Positions 1 to 10,966 are shown, numbered from the stretch's first letter. The stretch is 64,000 nt of DNA from Bursaphelenchus xylophilus (GCA_904066235.2 CAJFCV020000002.1:11966001-12030000); one strand, 5' to 3'. The notes: generated from the sequence alone by a model not told the origin. Program-made: numbers and translations.

Positions 1-62
1 TTTTTGATACTTCCCGGATGCAAAATGGTACGATTTTTGCCACTGGATCAGGTCCCACACTG
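1..62. mobile_element. Right end of a family-A MITE, cut by the window edge
   Basis: This is the right arm of the inverted-repeat element seen complete at 1160-1416 and 21989-22145. It shares TTTTGCATCCGGGAAGTATC (read on the minus strand) and ends in CACTG followed by TA at 63-64. It lies about 50 nt past the stop codon of the oxidoreductase gene, so it may sit in that gene's 3' UTR. The left end is outside the window. Confidence 0.8.
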
Positions 63-112
63 TACCAAAATTCTGCTTTATTTAGCTTCAACAAGCCAAT
101 TGTTTCAATATC

Positions 113-2297
113 TCAATCATCAACTGGAAACTTAATTCCCATTCTGGCTCTGACTTCGTCAACGACTTTCTGAACATTCAAACTTAAGTCGAAGCTTACA
201 ACTTCACTCTGAATCTTCTTTCCGATAATGTTATCATAAATATGATCGATTTCGTATCGTAGGCCAGAGCCATTCGGATAGATGAATGTTCTGTCATCGT
301 TCAAAGGAAATTCGTGGTCTTCACTGCCTTGGCTAGTAATTTTTGTGAGCCTGGTCGGACACCAGAAGGGTTGGTCAACCTAAAACATGCTCTATTCATC
401 CATTCTATCTGATCGAATGAGAGCTGTCCAGACAGTTTTGAAATTTTACCTCAATAATCCCTCTTTCGCAATGCACTTTCACCTTGTTTTCCAACGACTG
501 AGTATCGTCAAAAGTCAACACGGCTTGTTTGTCCTCGCCGAAGTTCAACGTCAACTTCGTAGGCTTATCACCACCTGAATAACCGCGATTAGTAATAAAA
601 CTTGTTGACGAGGCCGTAGGAAGTAATACAAGTAAGGCTTGAAGGTTCGGGGTTCTATAACCAATGCGCCAAATTTGATTGTTGTCGAGACCAGAGATTG
701 CCACGACTCCGGCTCTGAGCGGCTCCGGCTCCGAGCCGGGAGCCAGAGCCGGAGCCGGAAATTTTGGGTGCGGCTCCGGCTCCCGAGCCCAAAGTCGGAG
801 CCAGGCATCTCAGCGTTCAGAAAAGTAAAAATTTCATAAACCAAATTGCTTGAAAAATACTGGAAAGGATGTGTTGCATACCAATTGGCTGCAAAAACGT
901 TGGGTGTATGATATCCGGCACTAATAACTTTTATTTTTGGAAAGATATTTAAAAAATTTTTTTGCACGGGAGCCGGGATTCGGAACCTTTTTAATTTTTT
1001 TATGGAAGCCGGAGCCGGAGCTGCAAATTTGGCCTCGGCTCCGGCTCTGGGAGCTAAGAGCCGGAGCTGGAGCCGAAATTTTGACCGTGGCAATCTCTGG
1101 TCGAGACACACCTCTTTGGCACTTGCCACAAAAATACAAATCAATGTTTTGAGACAGTACAGTGACGGAAATTATTCAGTGGCAAAAAACGTACCATTTT
1201 GCATCCGGGAAGTATCAAAAAATGTAGCAAAATGCCTCCCTCTCCGACTAAAAACAAATCCGTTTCGAAGGGCGCGCCTTTTCCCTCACGAAAAGAGCGG
1301 GCGCGCTTTTGAAATCGGAATTTTTTCACTTGGAGAGGGAGATATTTTGCCACTTTTTTTAAACTTCCTGGATGCAAAATGGTACGTTGTTTGCCACTGG
1401 ATCCGGTCCGCCACTGTATGTTTTGCCCCGAAGGAAAATTCTCGCGTTTCCCGGCGTAAGAACAGCCTCATTTGACGTAACGTTTTGGCGAATTGGAAGT
1501 GAATAAAATGTAAAACAATGCAGACGGACATTTTTCAAAAAATATAACTAAATTTAACTCAAAAAATCAAGTTAAAAAAGCCGAAAACAGATGGAATTAC
1601 CTTTTTCATCCACAACCCAGTCCACATCCAAAACTTTGCCTTCTGTTTTGTAAACAAAATGAGCAACCATAACTGTATAGCATCCAAGAGTATTTAATAA
1701 AGTTGCTCCTTGCTCCAGATTATTAACAAAGTGGTCAGGCTAAATTTACAAAAAACCTCTAGAAATTTTTGTTTTCGCCTACCAAAATATATCCAAAACT
1801 GACTTCAACTTTATGGGCGTTTCCATATTCCTTTTTATCCAAGATTTTCTCCAATTGTCTGTATACCGGAAAATGGAGACTCCAATAGCCTTCGACCAGT
1901 AATTTTCCCACAGACTTTGCAGTTTCAGTCATATTCTTGGTCTGTTTTAAATTTAGTCCAAGTGGTGTTTCGCACAAGACATTTTTTCCGGCCTTCAAGG
2001 CTTTGATTACATAATCATGATGTTGATACTGCCTCAGTCCAATGTAAATCACATCGACATTCTTGTCAGCCAGCACGGATTCATAGTCTCCATAAACTTT
2101 AGCGTCGAGACAATTTTTTTTCGCGAATTCTTCAGCCCGTTGCAGACTCGAAGCGCCAATTGCAAAAACCTACAGTGGATCTTCGTGAACTGATTTTTTA
2201 CCTTATGATTATGCTGCGTCTTGCCCAACGCTTGACAAAAGTCATTGCACATGTTTCCACTGCCCAAAATTCCCCATTTTAAAGTTGTCTCAGCCAT
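113..2297 (-). CDS. Dihydrodiol dehydrogenase-like Gfo/Idh/MocA oxidoreductase (337 aa)
   Basis: Five exons: 2297-2202, 2169-1783, 1739-1601, 574-450 and 379-113. All have GT-AG borders and compatible phases, giving 337 aa, close to mammalian DHDH (about 334). Residues 9-16 hold the Rossmann motif GILGSGNM. The segments YIGLRQYQHHDYV, KAGKNVLCE, GATLLNTLGCYTV and FWCPTRLT follow the DHDH pattern in order. The family oxidises cyclic trans-diols or sugars with NADP. The hallmark EKP motif, whose Lys is catalytic in the family, reads E-T-P here (Thr100, codon at 1966-1968), and the usual WTRFFP reads WSLHFP. The enzyme is therefore probably inactive or changed in specificity; this is inference. 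Intron 3 is 1,026 bp because it holds two inverted-repeat elements; the other introns are 32-75 nt. The gene has no close same-strand partner. Confidence 0.9.
689..1102. mobile_element. Fold-back element with GC-rich GGAGCC hexamer arms
   Basis: The ends are inverted copies of GACCAGAGATTGCCACG (689-705 and 1086-1102). Inside each end is a degenerate run of GGAGCC/GGCTCC hexamers (about 711-795 and 1008-1075), so the arms are also complementary over a long distance. The middle is AT-rich. There is no coding capacity of its own; the open frames across the hexamer runs are low-complexity artefacts. It lies wholly inside intron 3 of the oxidoreductase gene. No clear target duplication is visible. 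Confidence 0.7.
1160..1416. mobile_element. Family-A MITE, 257 bp, Tc1/mariner-like ends
   Basis: The two halves are inverted copies over roughly 115 bp each. The element starts CAGTG and ends CACTG, flanked by TA at 1158-1159 and 1417-1418. CAGTG ends with a TA duplication are typical of Tc1/mariner elements. There is no transposase frame, so it is non-autonomous. It sits in intron 3 of the oxidoreductase gene. A deleted copy is at 21989-22145 and a truncated one at 1-62. Confidence 0.85.
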
Positions 2298-2840
2298 TAT
2301 TGTGGTTGTCGGAACACAAAATAAAGAATCGATAAGACGCGGGGAGCGTAAGCAATAAGCCCTATCAAATTATGAAAGGTTTAAAGACTCCAAAGGTAAA
2401 TAACGTGGGGTCGTCTGTTTTCCGACCAAAGGGTTCATCTGTCAGGGAATTGATTCCATTTTCTTAGCCTGCCCCGCCCAGGGAATTATAATGACCGCCA
2501 GTAACGAATCGGCCGAAGCCCTAATTCAGGGCTCTTAGCGCATGCTTTTGATATCTTCTGACAATGACACTTTAATCCCGCTAAAGAAAGCAATTATCAC
2601 TTACAGTCTATCAAAAAAGTCCTTATTTCTACTCTTTATCATAAGGATTCACTGCATTTTTGGCATTACAAGAATTCTGAAGAGCTCTGAACACCAAAAA
2701 CTTGCTCGTTCAATAATCGCAAGTCCTATTTTTATATGTTCAAAGACTTCTTGAAGACTCTGGATAGTTGCAAACAACTTTATACACCATTGCACACTTA
2801 GGGCGTTAACCAACGTTAAAAATTTCAAAAACTGCAAAAA
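2298..2840. other. Intergenic, 5' flank of the oxidoreductase gene
   Basis: This is the space between the oxidoreductase ATG and tRNA-Phe. It must carry the oxidoreductase promoter. I see no convincing coding exon, repeat or TATA box. Confidence 0.6.
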
Positions 2841-2913
2841 TGCCACGAACCGGGATCGAACCGGTGACCTTTAGATCTTCAGTCTAACGCTCTCCCAACT
2901 GAGCTATCATGGC
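2841..2913 (-). tRNA. tRNA-Phe (GAA)
   Basis: A 73-nt cloverleaf on the minus strand. The acceptor stem GCCATGA pairs with TCGTGGC, the D-arm reads TAGCTCAGTTGGGAGAGC, the anticodon loop CTGAAGA gives GAA, and the T-arm contains GGTTCGATCCC. The discriminator base is A. It carries Phe to UUC/UUU codons. There is no intron. A tRNA-Ile lies 130 bp away on the other strand. Confidence 0.97.
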
Positions 2914-3043
2914 ACACGGGTTCCTCTCTTCTCGTTCCACACAGCCTTTGGGTGGAAAGGCGAGAGTGAGTGGGGGCCACGCTTTTTTCGAAGTCTCTCT
3001 CGCCAGCCGATGAAAAGGACAAACAGAAAGCCGAGGACTGTGA

Positions 3044-3117
3044 GCCGCCATAGCTCAGTCGGTTAGAGCGTGGGTCTAATAAGCCCAAGGTCGCAGGTTC
3101 GACCCCTGCTGGCGGCA
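3044..3117 (+). tRNA. tRNA-Ile (AAT)
   Basis: A 74-nt cloverleaf. The acceptor stem GCCGCCA pairs with TGGCGGC, the anticodon loop CTAATAA gives AAT (read as IAU after deamination), and the T-arm is GGTTCGACCCC. The discriminator is A. There is no intron. It lies between tRNA-Phe and the 3' end of tmem-39. Confidence 0.97.
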
Positions 3118-3300
3118 AATTGATTTTTTTTTGCCTTTGAAAAATGTAAATTTACTTCTTTAAAAAGCTGAAAAAAACAGCTATGTATCTACACTGTTAA
3201 TTGGAAAGCATAACTTTTAAAAATTTCTTTTAAAACACCAGTAAAACCTCCTTTTTGATAAATATTTTATTTCATCTGTACAAAAAATTGATATGTAGCG

Positions 3301-5130
3301 TTAATTCCGGTTTAAATAATACCTTCTATCATCTGGGGCCTTTCTTTCGTCCGAATATATGTATCTCACAACAATGTATTCGCGGAAATACACGAAGAAA
3401 CAGACATAATTGGCAAACATTAGCATGACCAAGGTGCAAATATGTTGCCAATCAGTAGCCATGACCAAGTTATGGAATTGAATGGCAATCAGCATTCCTT
3501 GGACATAACAGGAATATTTGAAAAGTGATGTGGGATTGTTGAAAAATTTCTGCAAAATTAAAAAAATTTTGATTTTTTTAATCAAAGATTGTTTTTTTTA
3601 TCTCATTTTGACCATTTTTAGCTATTCAACTTACATAAAACAAGCTATGCTTCATATTTCCTGGTGTGGCTGCGACTTCATACCAATGTCGATGACATTT
3701 CGCCGTATAAACAATATTATCTGAACCCACCACTTTGGCCCCATCACAAGCGACATCATCTCCAACAACAGCGGCAACCGGAGCTTGTCGTGTCTCCGGG
3801 TTCGTGTAATACCCCAGGTGGAGGGCTGTTTGATATGCTTGATGGAGAAGTTGAATCGGAAGCTGATATAGGGCGTAGATAAAGAAAGTCGTGAAAAAGA
3901 CGTTCACAAACATAAATTCGTACCAGACGGTCTCACGGTAGAAATGCTGGCTCAAACCGGAGAGAGTTTTACTCTAAAAAACGAAAATTCTTGAGTCTGA
4001 TAAAAGCGACTCACCGGAACAAAGATGATTGGCAAGTAAATCGAGTAGTAAGCCGTATAAAATGCGATAAGCAGACAGTTAAGCACTCGACATTTGATAA
4101 TCTCGTGCAACTTCTCGGCCATTGCAGCATGCGGTGAGCATTTATTTGCTGAAACATCAATATTCCATATTACTTCACATACCACACTCATGCTGGAGAT
4201 CTAGCCCATAGTCTATCGAAGTTGGACTTCGAATACCCATTAGACCTTGATAAGTAATTCCGTTATAGATACTCCAAGGAGAAAACGAGACTTTTCTGAG
4301 GTCTTTTCGAATAAACCACAGTTCATATACACCGTGAAGGAGAAGTCTAAAAACAAAAAACAATAAGTCATAAAAGAGACTTACGGAGTAATAAGCAGCA
4401 CCGCAGATGTATAACCAAACTCTCTCGTTATCCTGGTCATACTAAACATAAAACTGGCCGTGATCATTGTGCATAATGGCGATTTGATAAATGCATACTC
4501 CACGATACTCCAAAAGACAGAATCACATAAAGGATTGAGAGAATCAAACTTCTTGGTGATCTGGAAAAAATAACACACAAGTTAGACCATTTAGCCAGTG
4601 TTACCTAAACTTCGAAGCAAGGAAATTAACATTTACCGTTTGCCAGAAACATTTTGTTACTCGAATTCCCAAAAGAAGTCCAATGCACGACAAAACGTAT
4701 GGATTGATCAAGTATGTCTTCTAAACCAACAAATTAGACTTATACTGCTTGCTACAGACACTTACAAAAACTCCATGCCAATGAGATTTTGGAAGCCACC
4801 ACAAGGTCTTGTATAAGTTAAGATATTGAATAAATAATGCAAAGATAGAGTAAAGAAAGAGCGTGCATTCCGAGAAAAGAGCTGTCCTGGGCTGTGGCAT
4901 CACTGGCCATGATCTATGTCCGAGTCTAAAAAATCGGTTTTCATTCTACGCCAAAAATTTACATTATTCATGACTCATAAGCCCAAAAAACCGACAACAA
5001 GCTTTAAAAATCAAGCTAAACTTTGATGCTAAATAAATCAAGCCAAATAAACTTACGGTTCAACATCTGGAACCTGTTTCGCGGACGCTTTGCGCGGTTT
5101 TATAATATTATCCAGGAATTTTGACCTCAT
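3301..5130 (-). CDS. tmem-39: TMEM39 family multi-pass ER membrane protein (459 aa)
   Basis: Eight exons: 5130-5057, 4925-4766, 4720-4637, 4560-4385, 4346-4183, 4148-4015, 3973-3635 and 3549-3301. All splice in phase and give 459 aa; vertebrate TMEM39A has about 488. The early hydrophobic segment ALFIQYLNLYKTLWWLPKSH (about residues 51-70) is the clearest family signature. A later one, EIIKCRVLNCLLIAFYTAYY, matches the family's second half. Further hydrophobic segments are spread through exons 3-8, as expected for a multi-pass protein. TMEM39 proteins sit in the ER; the C. elegans member supports collagen secretion through COPII. A short out-of-frame upstream ATG at 5141 opens a 4-codon frame that overlaps the real start. 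Most introns are 34-75 nt. The Ly6-like gene lies 362 bp upstream on the same strand. Confidence 0.93.
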
Positions 5131-5492
5131 TCGTCCGTCATGTATAATAAGAGCTACGTCTTCTAAGGGTGATCGTCAGTTAGCGACGCATGGAAGGAAG
5201 GATTCATCGAGTCGCGCAAAAGCCTTTCTCGCCACCTCTTCCAAAAAAATTGTTTTATTTCTTTCTTGGGTCAAGTCACGCGTTTTCGGGACGACTCTTT
5301 CTTTGGGTCAAATCTCTCTTTTTGCGTCAACTGTTTCTTTTCTCAAAAAACGTGGAAAAAAGAAATGTAAATCGTATTTCAGAAGTTTTTGCAATGCTAT
5401 GTGTACAAATTTAAATGTGGCAAGTAATTTGACCAATATTTATCCAGGTTATTGATAACAACAAAGCAATTTATGGCAAATGCTAACCAGTT
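5131..5492. other. Spacer between the Ly6-like gene and tmem-39
   Basis: 362 bp separate two same-strand genes. It must contain the Ly6-like 3' UTR and the tmem-39 5' region. The distance would allow either a private promoter or an operon with downstream trans-splicing; the sequence does not settle this. Confidence 0.5.
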
Positions 5493-6608
5493 TTAAAAGT
5501 TTACCGTTACTCCGAAAATAAGACCCATAACAGACAAAAAGATCGACGATTCCGTGACAAGCGAGCTGTTGCACCGCTGATTTCCACAAATGCATTGAGT
5601 TCCGCTGAATTCTTGGTTTATTGACATTCCCAGCAGAGATGAGTTGATTGGTCGGTTGAAATTGTAGCAGTAGTCGACTTGGAGAGGATTGATGGCAGTG
5701 CATCCACGATGCTCAAAACGACGTCCTGAAGCGATTAGGAAGGTTTTTTATATCAGAATTAAAATTTATGCTTTTTGCACTTTTGACCCCCCTAGCATAA
5801 AAAATACCATCAACCAAAAGATAGCCACCGCTTACCGTTTAGTTTGCCGATGGCTTTCACACAATATGGGCCTGTACAAGTTTGTTTTGAGTCGTGTTCA
5901 CAAGAACCTTCCCCGTCAAAGTGAGTGCATTCGAGGCATTGAACTCCCCCTAAAATCTTTTGTTGTTCGTCTTGAAAACATCAAACTTTTAATGTTGTAA
6001 GACGACATACCTGACTTTAATTTGCAATTAGTATCGGTTGCTCCCCATTCGGTTTCCGCGAATGATGCGGAGTTGGCCAAAGCCCGCTCGCTGTTACATT
6101 TTGCTGTTCCAGTGCAAACATTGATCCCAACAAATGGGTTTGTGATTAGTCTTCCATTTGGTGCCACGCTGGCGGTCCCTGTGTACCGGGCATACTCGCA
6201 CATTTTTCCAGTAGCACTTGCTGGGACATTAGAACCGGCGATGAAATCTTCTGGACATCCTCTGATTACCCCATATGTTCCTTCTAAATTTTTGTGCTCT
6301 TAATTATACTAGTTAAGTTGCTTTCATTAGTGAACTCCACTTCAGCTCGGTTATGCACAATTTTGAAAGTTTATAAGTCGCTTACGTATAACAAAAGCCG
6401 CAGCGTAACAAGTCGACCCACCGCATTGCACTTCAAAGGCCTCTCCCAAGCTGTTGGCACAAGCATCCGTATAAGTCATATTTGGCGGCTGTACCGGGAA
6501 CCCAGTGGCCAACCAGTTGTCCTTGAAGATCCCTTGGGCACATCGGTGACAGATATCGCAACTCGCTTTCGTTATCATCAATACAAGAAGGGAGAGCGGC
6601 GATTTCAT
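5493..6608 (-). CDS. GPI-anchored protein with two Ly6/uPAR-like domains (280 aa)
   Basis: Four exons: 6608-6386, 6283-6011, 5949-5836 and 5725-5493. Joins are all phase 1. The start was chosen at 6608 because the frame then begins with a signal peptide, MKSPLSLLVLMITKA, although it stays open further upstream. Two cysteine-rich units follow. Each starts with CxxC (CDICHRC; QCLEC), has a middle S/GTCY or GPYCV motif then RGC, and ends in a Cys-Asn motif (CTGTAKCN; CICGNQRCN), the hallmark of three-finger Ly6/uPAR folds. The tail SSIFLSVMGLIFGVTVNF is hydrophobic and stops without a cytoplasmic tail, as for a GPI signal. The likely site is the outer cell surface. The ligand is unknown. N-glycosylation motifs such as NMT and NSS are present. 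Confidence 0.85.
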
Positions 6609-7721
6609 CCCGATGTTTGGCGAGACGCAAATATGGACTGGTCTCGCCTTCTTCCTTCGCCTCGGGCCATGTGTGGAGGAGTTAATCCGGGCGACGATCG
6701 CTGAATCATCTGGCTGAGGATATGATGCACAAGAGTTCAGTGATTGGGACATGACGCATTGGTTGAGTACACTTTCGAATTTTGGTACCGTTTGACGTCA
6801 GTTGGGGCATGCGAAGCGGATCTATGATTATTTTCTGAGTTTTTGCAAGCGAGGTGAGTATGTCTTACGTCCAATTTCTTGTAGGAGGAACTGTGATGGG
6901 ATAGGTACAATGAGGACAATTTTGAAAAATGAAAGGAGCTTTCAGGAGATCGCCAAGAATGTCATGATTTCTGTTTATTGGCCCTTATTGAAGACATTTT
7001 GCTGCATCCAACGACTCTGCTATTTATTTACTTTGGACCATGCGATTTTACGCCTTGTTTCGTAATCCTATTCTATTTTTGATTGCATTGTTTATATAAT
7101 CGGTTAACCTTTGTGAGTCACAAAAACGAGGGTTGTTAATCTCTCCTAAAGTGTCAATCATCCACCCGGATGTTTTTTGCTTTTCCATTTCCAAAAATTG
7201 GTTCCAGAATTACAAGTCATCCAATTTTATTTTCAAGGTTCCGGAATAATTGTTACAGTCTGCTCCGATTTTGCAAAATGAAGAGATAATTATGTTTTTA
7301 ATCGAATGATATCAAGTTTTAACAGACTTTGGTCTGCAATACCACCCAGTAACTAAATAATCACTCTGCAAATCTCCCGATTTGAAGTTTTTTGTATTGT
7401 CTACATTTAAACCCATGGTTATTTGAACATAAACGCATGGGAACACTTAGCTGCGTGTTTGTTCACTGAACAATTTACCGTAGCGATTTGTCGAATCCGC
7501 CCCTTAGCCTTCGATCCATTTCAAATCGTCTGACATTGGCTTTTATGACGGCTTTATTAGTCGCTTTTGCCCTCGGATTGATCCCCGCTTCTATTCAAAC
7601 TGTTTTTTTTGTTATCCATGAGAGGGCTTGAGGCTTTATAAAACATTGCGCAATCCCGAATCAAGCCCGCTTAAAAGTCAGTGGGGGCGAACTTGGTCGC
7701 TGTTGTATTGTATCCGGTAAA
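6609..7721. promoter_or_regulatory. Divergent intergenic region between Ly6-like and precursor genes
   Basis: 1.1 kb between two divergent starts. A TATAAAA is at 7637-7643, about 80 nt before the plus-strand ATG, and a TGAGTCA heptamer is at 7113-7119. I see no coding exon or repeat. Confidence 0.6.
7637..7643 (+). promoter_or_regulatory. TATA box of the KR-rich precursor gene
   Basis: TATAAAA about 80 nt upstream of the ATG at 7722. It is the same element found before the Gly-rich genes. Confidence 0.65.
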
Positions 7722-8843
7722 ATGACGGCTAAATTTTTTATAATTTTTGGTGTAGTGGCAACTTTTTATGGTAAGTGTGGCTGTGGGTTCGCAGGATTTG
7801 GTTTAAAGAACGAACAGTTGATATAACAACCGTTGGCCTGTTGTTTTTGGTTAAAAAAGGCGTCTTTTACAAAAAATTAAGGAGTAATTAAGATATAATA
7901 CTTGCATATTTTATAATACGGAGATGCGCTGAAAAGATTTTTTTTAAACCCTTGCGACTTTTTGCAAAGACTGCGTCCTCTAACTAACGATGAGTATAAA
8001 AAGATGACAATTCTGCTTCCGTAACAACCAATATCGGATTTCATTTTCAGTTGTAATATCCGCTCCAATTGACACAGAGGACGACCGAGAACCATCTACT
8101 GGGTCAGAAGTTGCCAAGCGGGAGGCCGGCGGGACTACCGCTGCCCCAGAACCTGTAGCCAAGAGGTCGCCACAAAATCCACTTGATGACACGATTAAAG
8201 TTGATGACGAAACAGCAGGGAGGGCTAAACGTCAAGCTGAATCGTTGCAAGTCACAACTGAAACGGTTTTTAAGCGAGACACCGAGGGGTCCTCTAAGGT
8301 TGTTGAGGAACGAGGAGTTGATGAGGAGGTTGAAGAAAAGGATGTGGATAAAAGGTCAGTCGAGGACTCAAGCCCTGAAACTGTTGTGAAGCGCGGAGGA
8401 GAAGGCAGCCGGGCTGACACTGGAGAGGACAAAGGTGTCAGAAGAAAGCGAGAAGACAACGCATCCAATGAAGAAGAGGATGAAGAAGGAGTTGAAGCTG
8501 ACGAAGGTGACGAAGATGAAGGAGGAGTGTTTGGAATGGGATTTGGAAGAAAGAAGAGAGATAATGAAGGTAAGCGGTTGTTAGAGAACCTACAGTAAAG
8601 CGTTCAATATAGGGACTTAGCTGATTTTTTATTTCAGCCCAAAATCCCAACATTCTGATTAAGCGAGAAGCTCAGCAAAAACCGGATGAAACACAGACGG
8701 AGGATAAAAACCCCAGAGAAAGTCAGCCATCTGGAGAGGCTCAAGAGACCAACCAAGCAGCAACTTACAACTCAGGGCTTTCCGATTCAAACGGTGAAGC
8801 CGTTAGTCCGATCCAAGCTGTTACCAGCCACGGAGTTTTGTAA
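7722..8843 (+). CDS. Acidic secreted precursor with nine KR sites, neuropeptide-like (257 aa)
   Basis: Three exons: 7722-7770, 8051-8569 and 8638-8843. Joins are phase 1. A signal peptide lies at residues 1-21, ending ISA. The rest is polar and rich in Glu and Asp, broken by dibasic sites ending at residues 40, 55, 77, 92, 118, 131, 150 (RRKR), 186 (RKKR) and 199. The stretch GVFGMGFGRKKR (175-186) has the Gly-basic pattern used for C-terminal amidation, so a peptide ending ...GMGF-NH2 is predicted. The spacer peptides are not copies of each other, unlike FLP or many NLP precursors. I therefore call it neuropeptide-like only as inference; a secreted propeptide or an antimicrobial precursor is the alternative. 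Its short first exon and TATA box match the Gly-rich cluster next door. AATAAA motifs follow at about 8878-8885. Confidence 0.85.
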
Positions 8844-9344
8844 AAGTCTAATATTTTTTTGTGATATAACCCGTGTCAATAAATAAACTGTACATTATAA
8901 ATAAGACTGAAAGCTTGTTGTTAACTTTGAAAAGTAATCACGGCAGAATTTGCAGAAATGGCCATAAACCGCTGCCTACAGATATTCGGCCTCCCAACTA
9001 TGCTATCATGACTCACAAACCTTCAATCGCTATGTTAAAAATCGATTGTTTTGTTTAATCCTCTTACAGGATTAAATTTCTCCCACAGTCTACAAACTGT
9101 TTGCCTAACGACTAATGCAAGGCCTCAAGAAGTGCAAAAAACATACAATAAGCAAAAGTCTAGAAACTCAAAGGTCAGTGGGATAGCCGGATCATTGTGT
9201 CGCACCCATTCCAGACAATTTTTAATCATAAGCCACAAGCTGCAAGAGGAAAAAATTAAAGTTATATACATCAAAACATTGAAATTCAACCTTTCAAGCA
9301 GAATGGAACAACAAAACAAAAGCCATTTATTACAGATCAAGTTA
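8844..9344. other. Convergent 3' region
   Basis: It lies between the ends of the plus-strand precursor and the first minus-strand Gly-rich gene. It contains AATAAA motifs for the plus gene and a TGACTCA at 9009-9015. No exon is seen. Confidence 0.6.
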
Positions 9345-10966
9345 TTATTCTTCTTTTGGTGACTCCGTCGTGGGATGCCTCAACGACATGAAGTCAGATA
9401 ATGGCTCTCCATTTTGTCCAAAGTTGAATCCACTTACTGGATCGTAGCCGGGCTGCTTTTGTTGCTTTTGCCCGTTTCCGATTCCGAACGGGAGATTTTC
9501 AGGGTTCTGGAAGATCGGATTATTGTTGCCATTTCCATTGTGATCCCAAGGGTTATTGCCGTTGCCATTATTGTTGCCATTTCCCCAGGGGTTGTTGCCG
9601 TTGCCATTGCCATTTCCCCAGGGGTTGTTGCCGTTGCCATTTCCCCAGGGATTGTTGCCGTTGCCATTATTGTTGCCATTTCCCCAGGGATTGTTTCCGT
9701 TGCCACCATTTCCATTTCCCCAAGGATTATTTTCATTGCCGTTTCCTCCATTACCCCAGGGGTTGTTGCCATTTCCACTACCGCCATTATTTCCCCAGGG
9801 GTTGTTGCCATTTCCATTACCGCCATTATTGCCCCAGGGGTTGTTGCCATTTCCACTACCGCCGTTATTTCCCCACGGGTTGTTGCCATTCCCGTTGCCG
9901 CCGTTGTTTCCCCAAGGATCGTTGCCATTACCTCCATTATTCCCCCATGGGTTGTTTCCGTTACCGTTGCCGCCATTATTGCCCCAAGGGTTATTGCCGT
10001 TACCATTCGATGGGGAACCCCATCCTCCGTTGCCGCCGTTGTTTCCCCACGAATTTCCATTTGGATTATTGCCTCCGTTGTTTCCCCAAGGGTTGTTTCC
10101 ACCTCCGCTACCACCATTGCCATTCGGTGGGGGGCCCCATCCTCCGTTGCCGCCGTTGTTTCCCCATGGATTTCCATTTGGATTGTTGCCTCCGTTGTTT
10201 CCATAAGGATTGTTGCCATTCCCATTTGGACCCCATCCTCCGTTGCCTCCATTATTTCCCCACTGGTTACCGTTCCCGTTGCCACCACCGTTCAGGCTAT
10301 CAGCATTGTCTTGATCTCTTTTGTCTGGATTATTTGGGTCAGAGGGAGCGTCTCCTGAGGGGTTATTCGGATCTAAAAAGAAAGTTTTGTATTTCTTTTT
10401 GGTAATCGGTTGATTCTACGATGTCGTAGCTTACTGTATCCGTTTCCATTTGGATTATTAGGATAGCCGTTATTGAAGCCACCACCGTTGTTGTAGCCTC
10501 CATTTTGGCCCCACTGATTTGGATTTCCGTTGAATCCGTTGGGGTTTCCACCATATCCTCCATTGGGATTCTGGAATCCGCCATTTGGATTCTGATTGTA
10601 GCCTCCGTTATTTCCCCATTGATTGTTCGGATTCTGAGGTCCCCATGGGTTCTGTTGACCGTTTCCGTAGTTATTGTAGTCTCCGTTTCCTCCATTTTCT
10701 CCTTCTTTATTCGCTGGAGTCTTGTTCTTCTCTTCGTCGGCTTTTGTGATTTCCGGGTTGTCCGATAAAACTGGAATATCATTGAGAGTCAATGCGCTTC
10801 CAGCAGGGAGGGAAAGCCCTGTAAAACAGCGTTAGTATGACACATTGATACCACCGACGGAAAAGTGCAGAAAATAGTGACATTTATAAGAAAATGCTGA
10901 CTATTGTCGAGCTCTATCATTACCTTTATTTAGAAGAAATAAAATTGAAATAAATGAGATTATCAT
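9345..10966 (-). CDS. Secreted Asn/Gly-rich NPWGN-repeat protein (484 aa)
   Basis: Three exons: 10966-10924, 10818-10435 and 10372-9345. The 43-nt first exon encodes MIISFISILFLLNK and ends in phase 1, like its neighbours. After a short polar stretch (ITKADEEKNKTPANKE) exon 2 carries NPNGG repeats, and exon 3 about 25 imperfect units of GNNPWGNNGGNGN. A single DKR site is near the start of exon 3. The non-repetitive C-terminus ends RHPTTESPKEE. The protein has no enzyme motif. Regular Trp-Gly-Asn units suggest a structural, adhesive or cuticle-associated secreted protein; that is inference. The DNA coding for the repeats also leaves long open frames on the opposite strand, which are shadows. 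This is the first of ten same-strand members. Confidence 0.88.

Noticed and set aside
551..1144. Arg/Pro/Ser-rich frame of 197 codons
   Set aside because: It runs through the GGAGCC fold-back element inside an intron and is low-complexity.
9556..10206. Regular short repeats resembling a CRISPR array
   Set aside because: They are in-frame codon repeats of a protein with no unique spacers, in a eukaryotic genome.
9434..10358. Long open frames on both strands over the NPWGN repeat gene, rich in Ile/Val/Pro/Leu or Met/Thr
   Set aside because: They are shadows of the repeats in other frames. Only the minus frame with signal peptide, splice sites and a sensible C-terminus is the gene.
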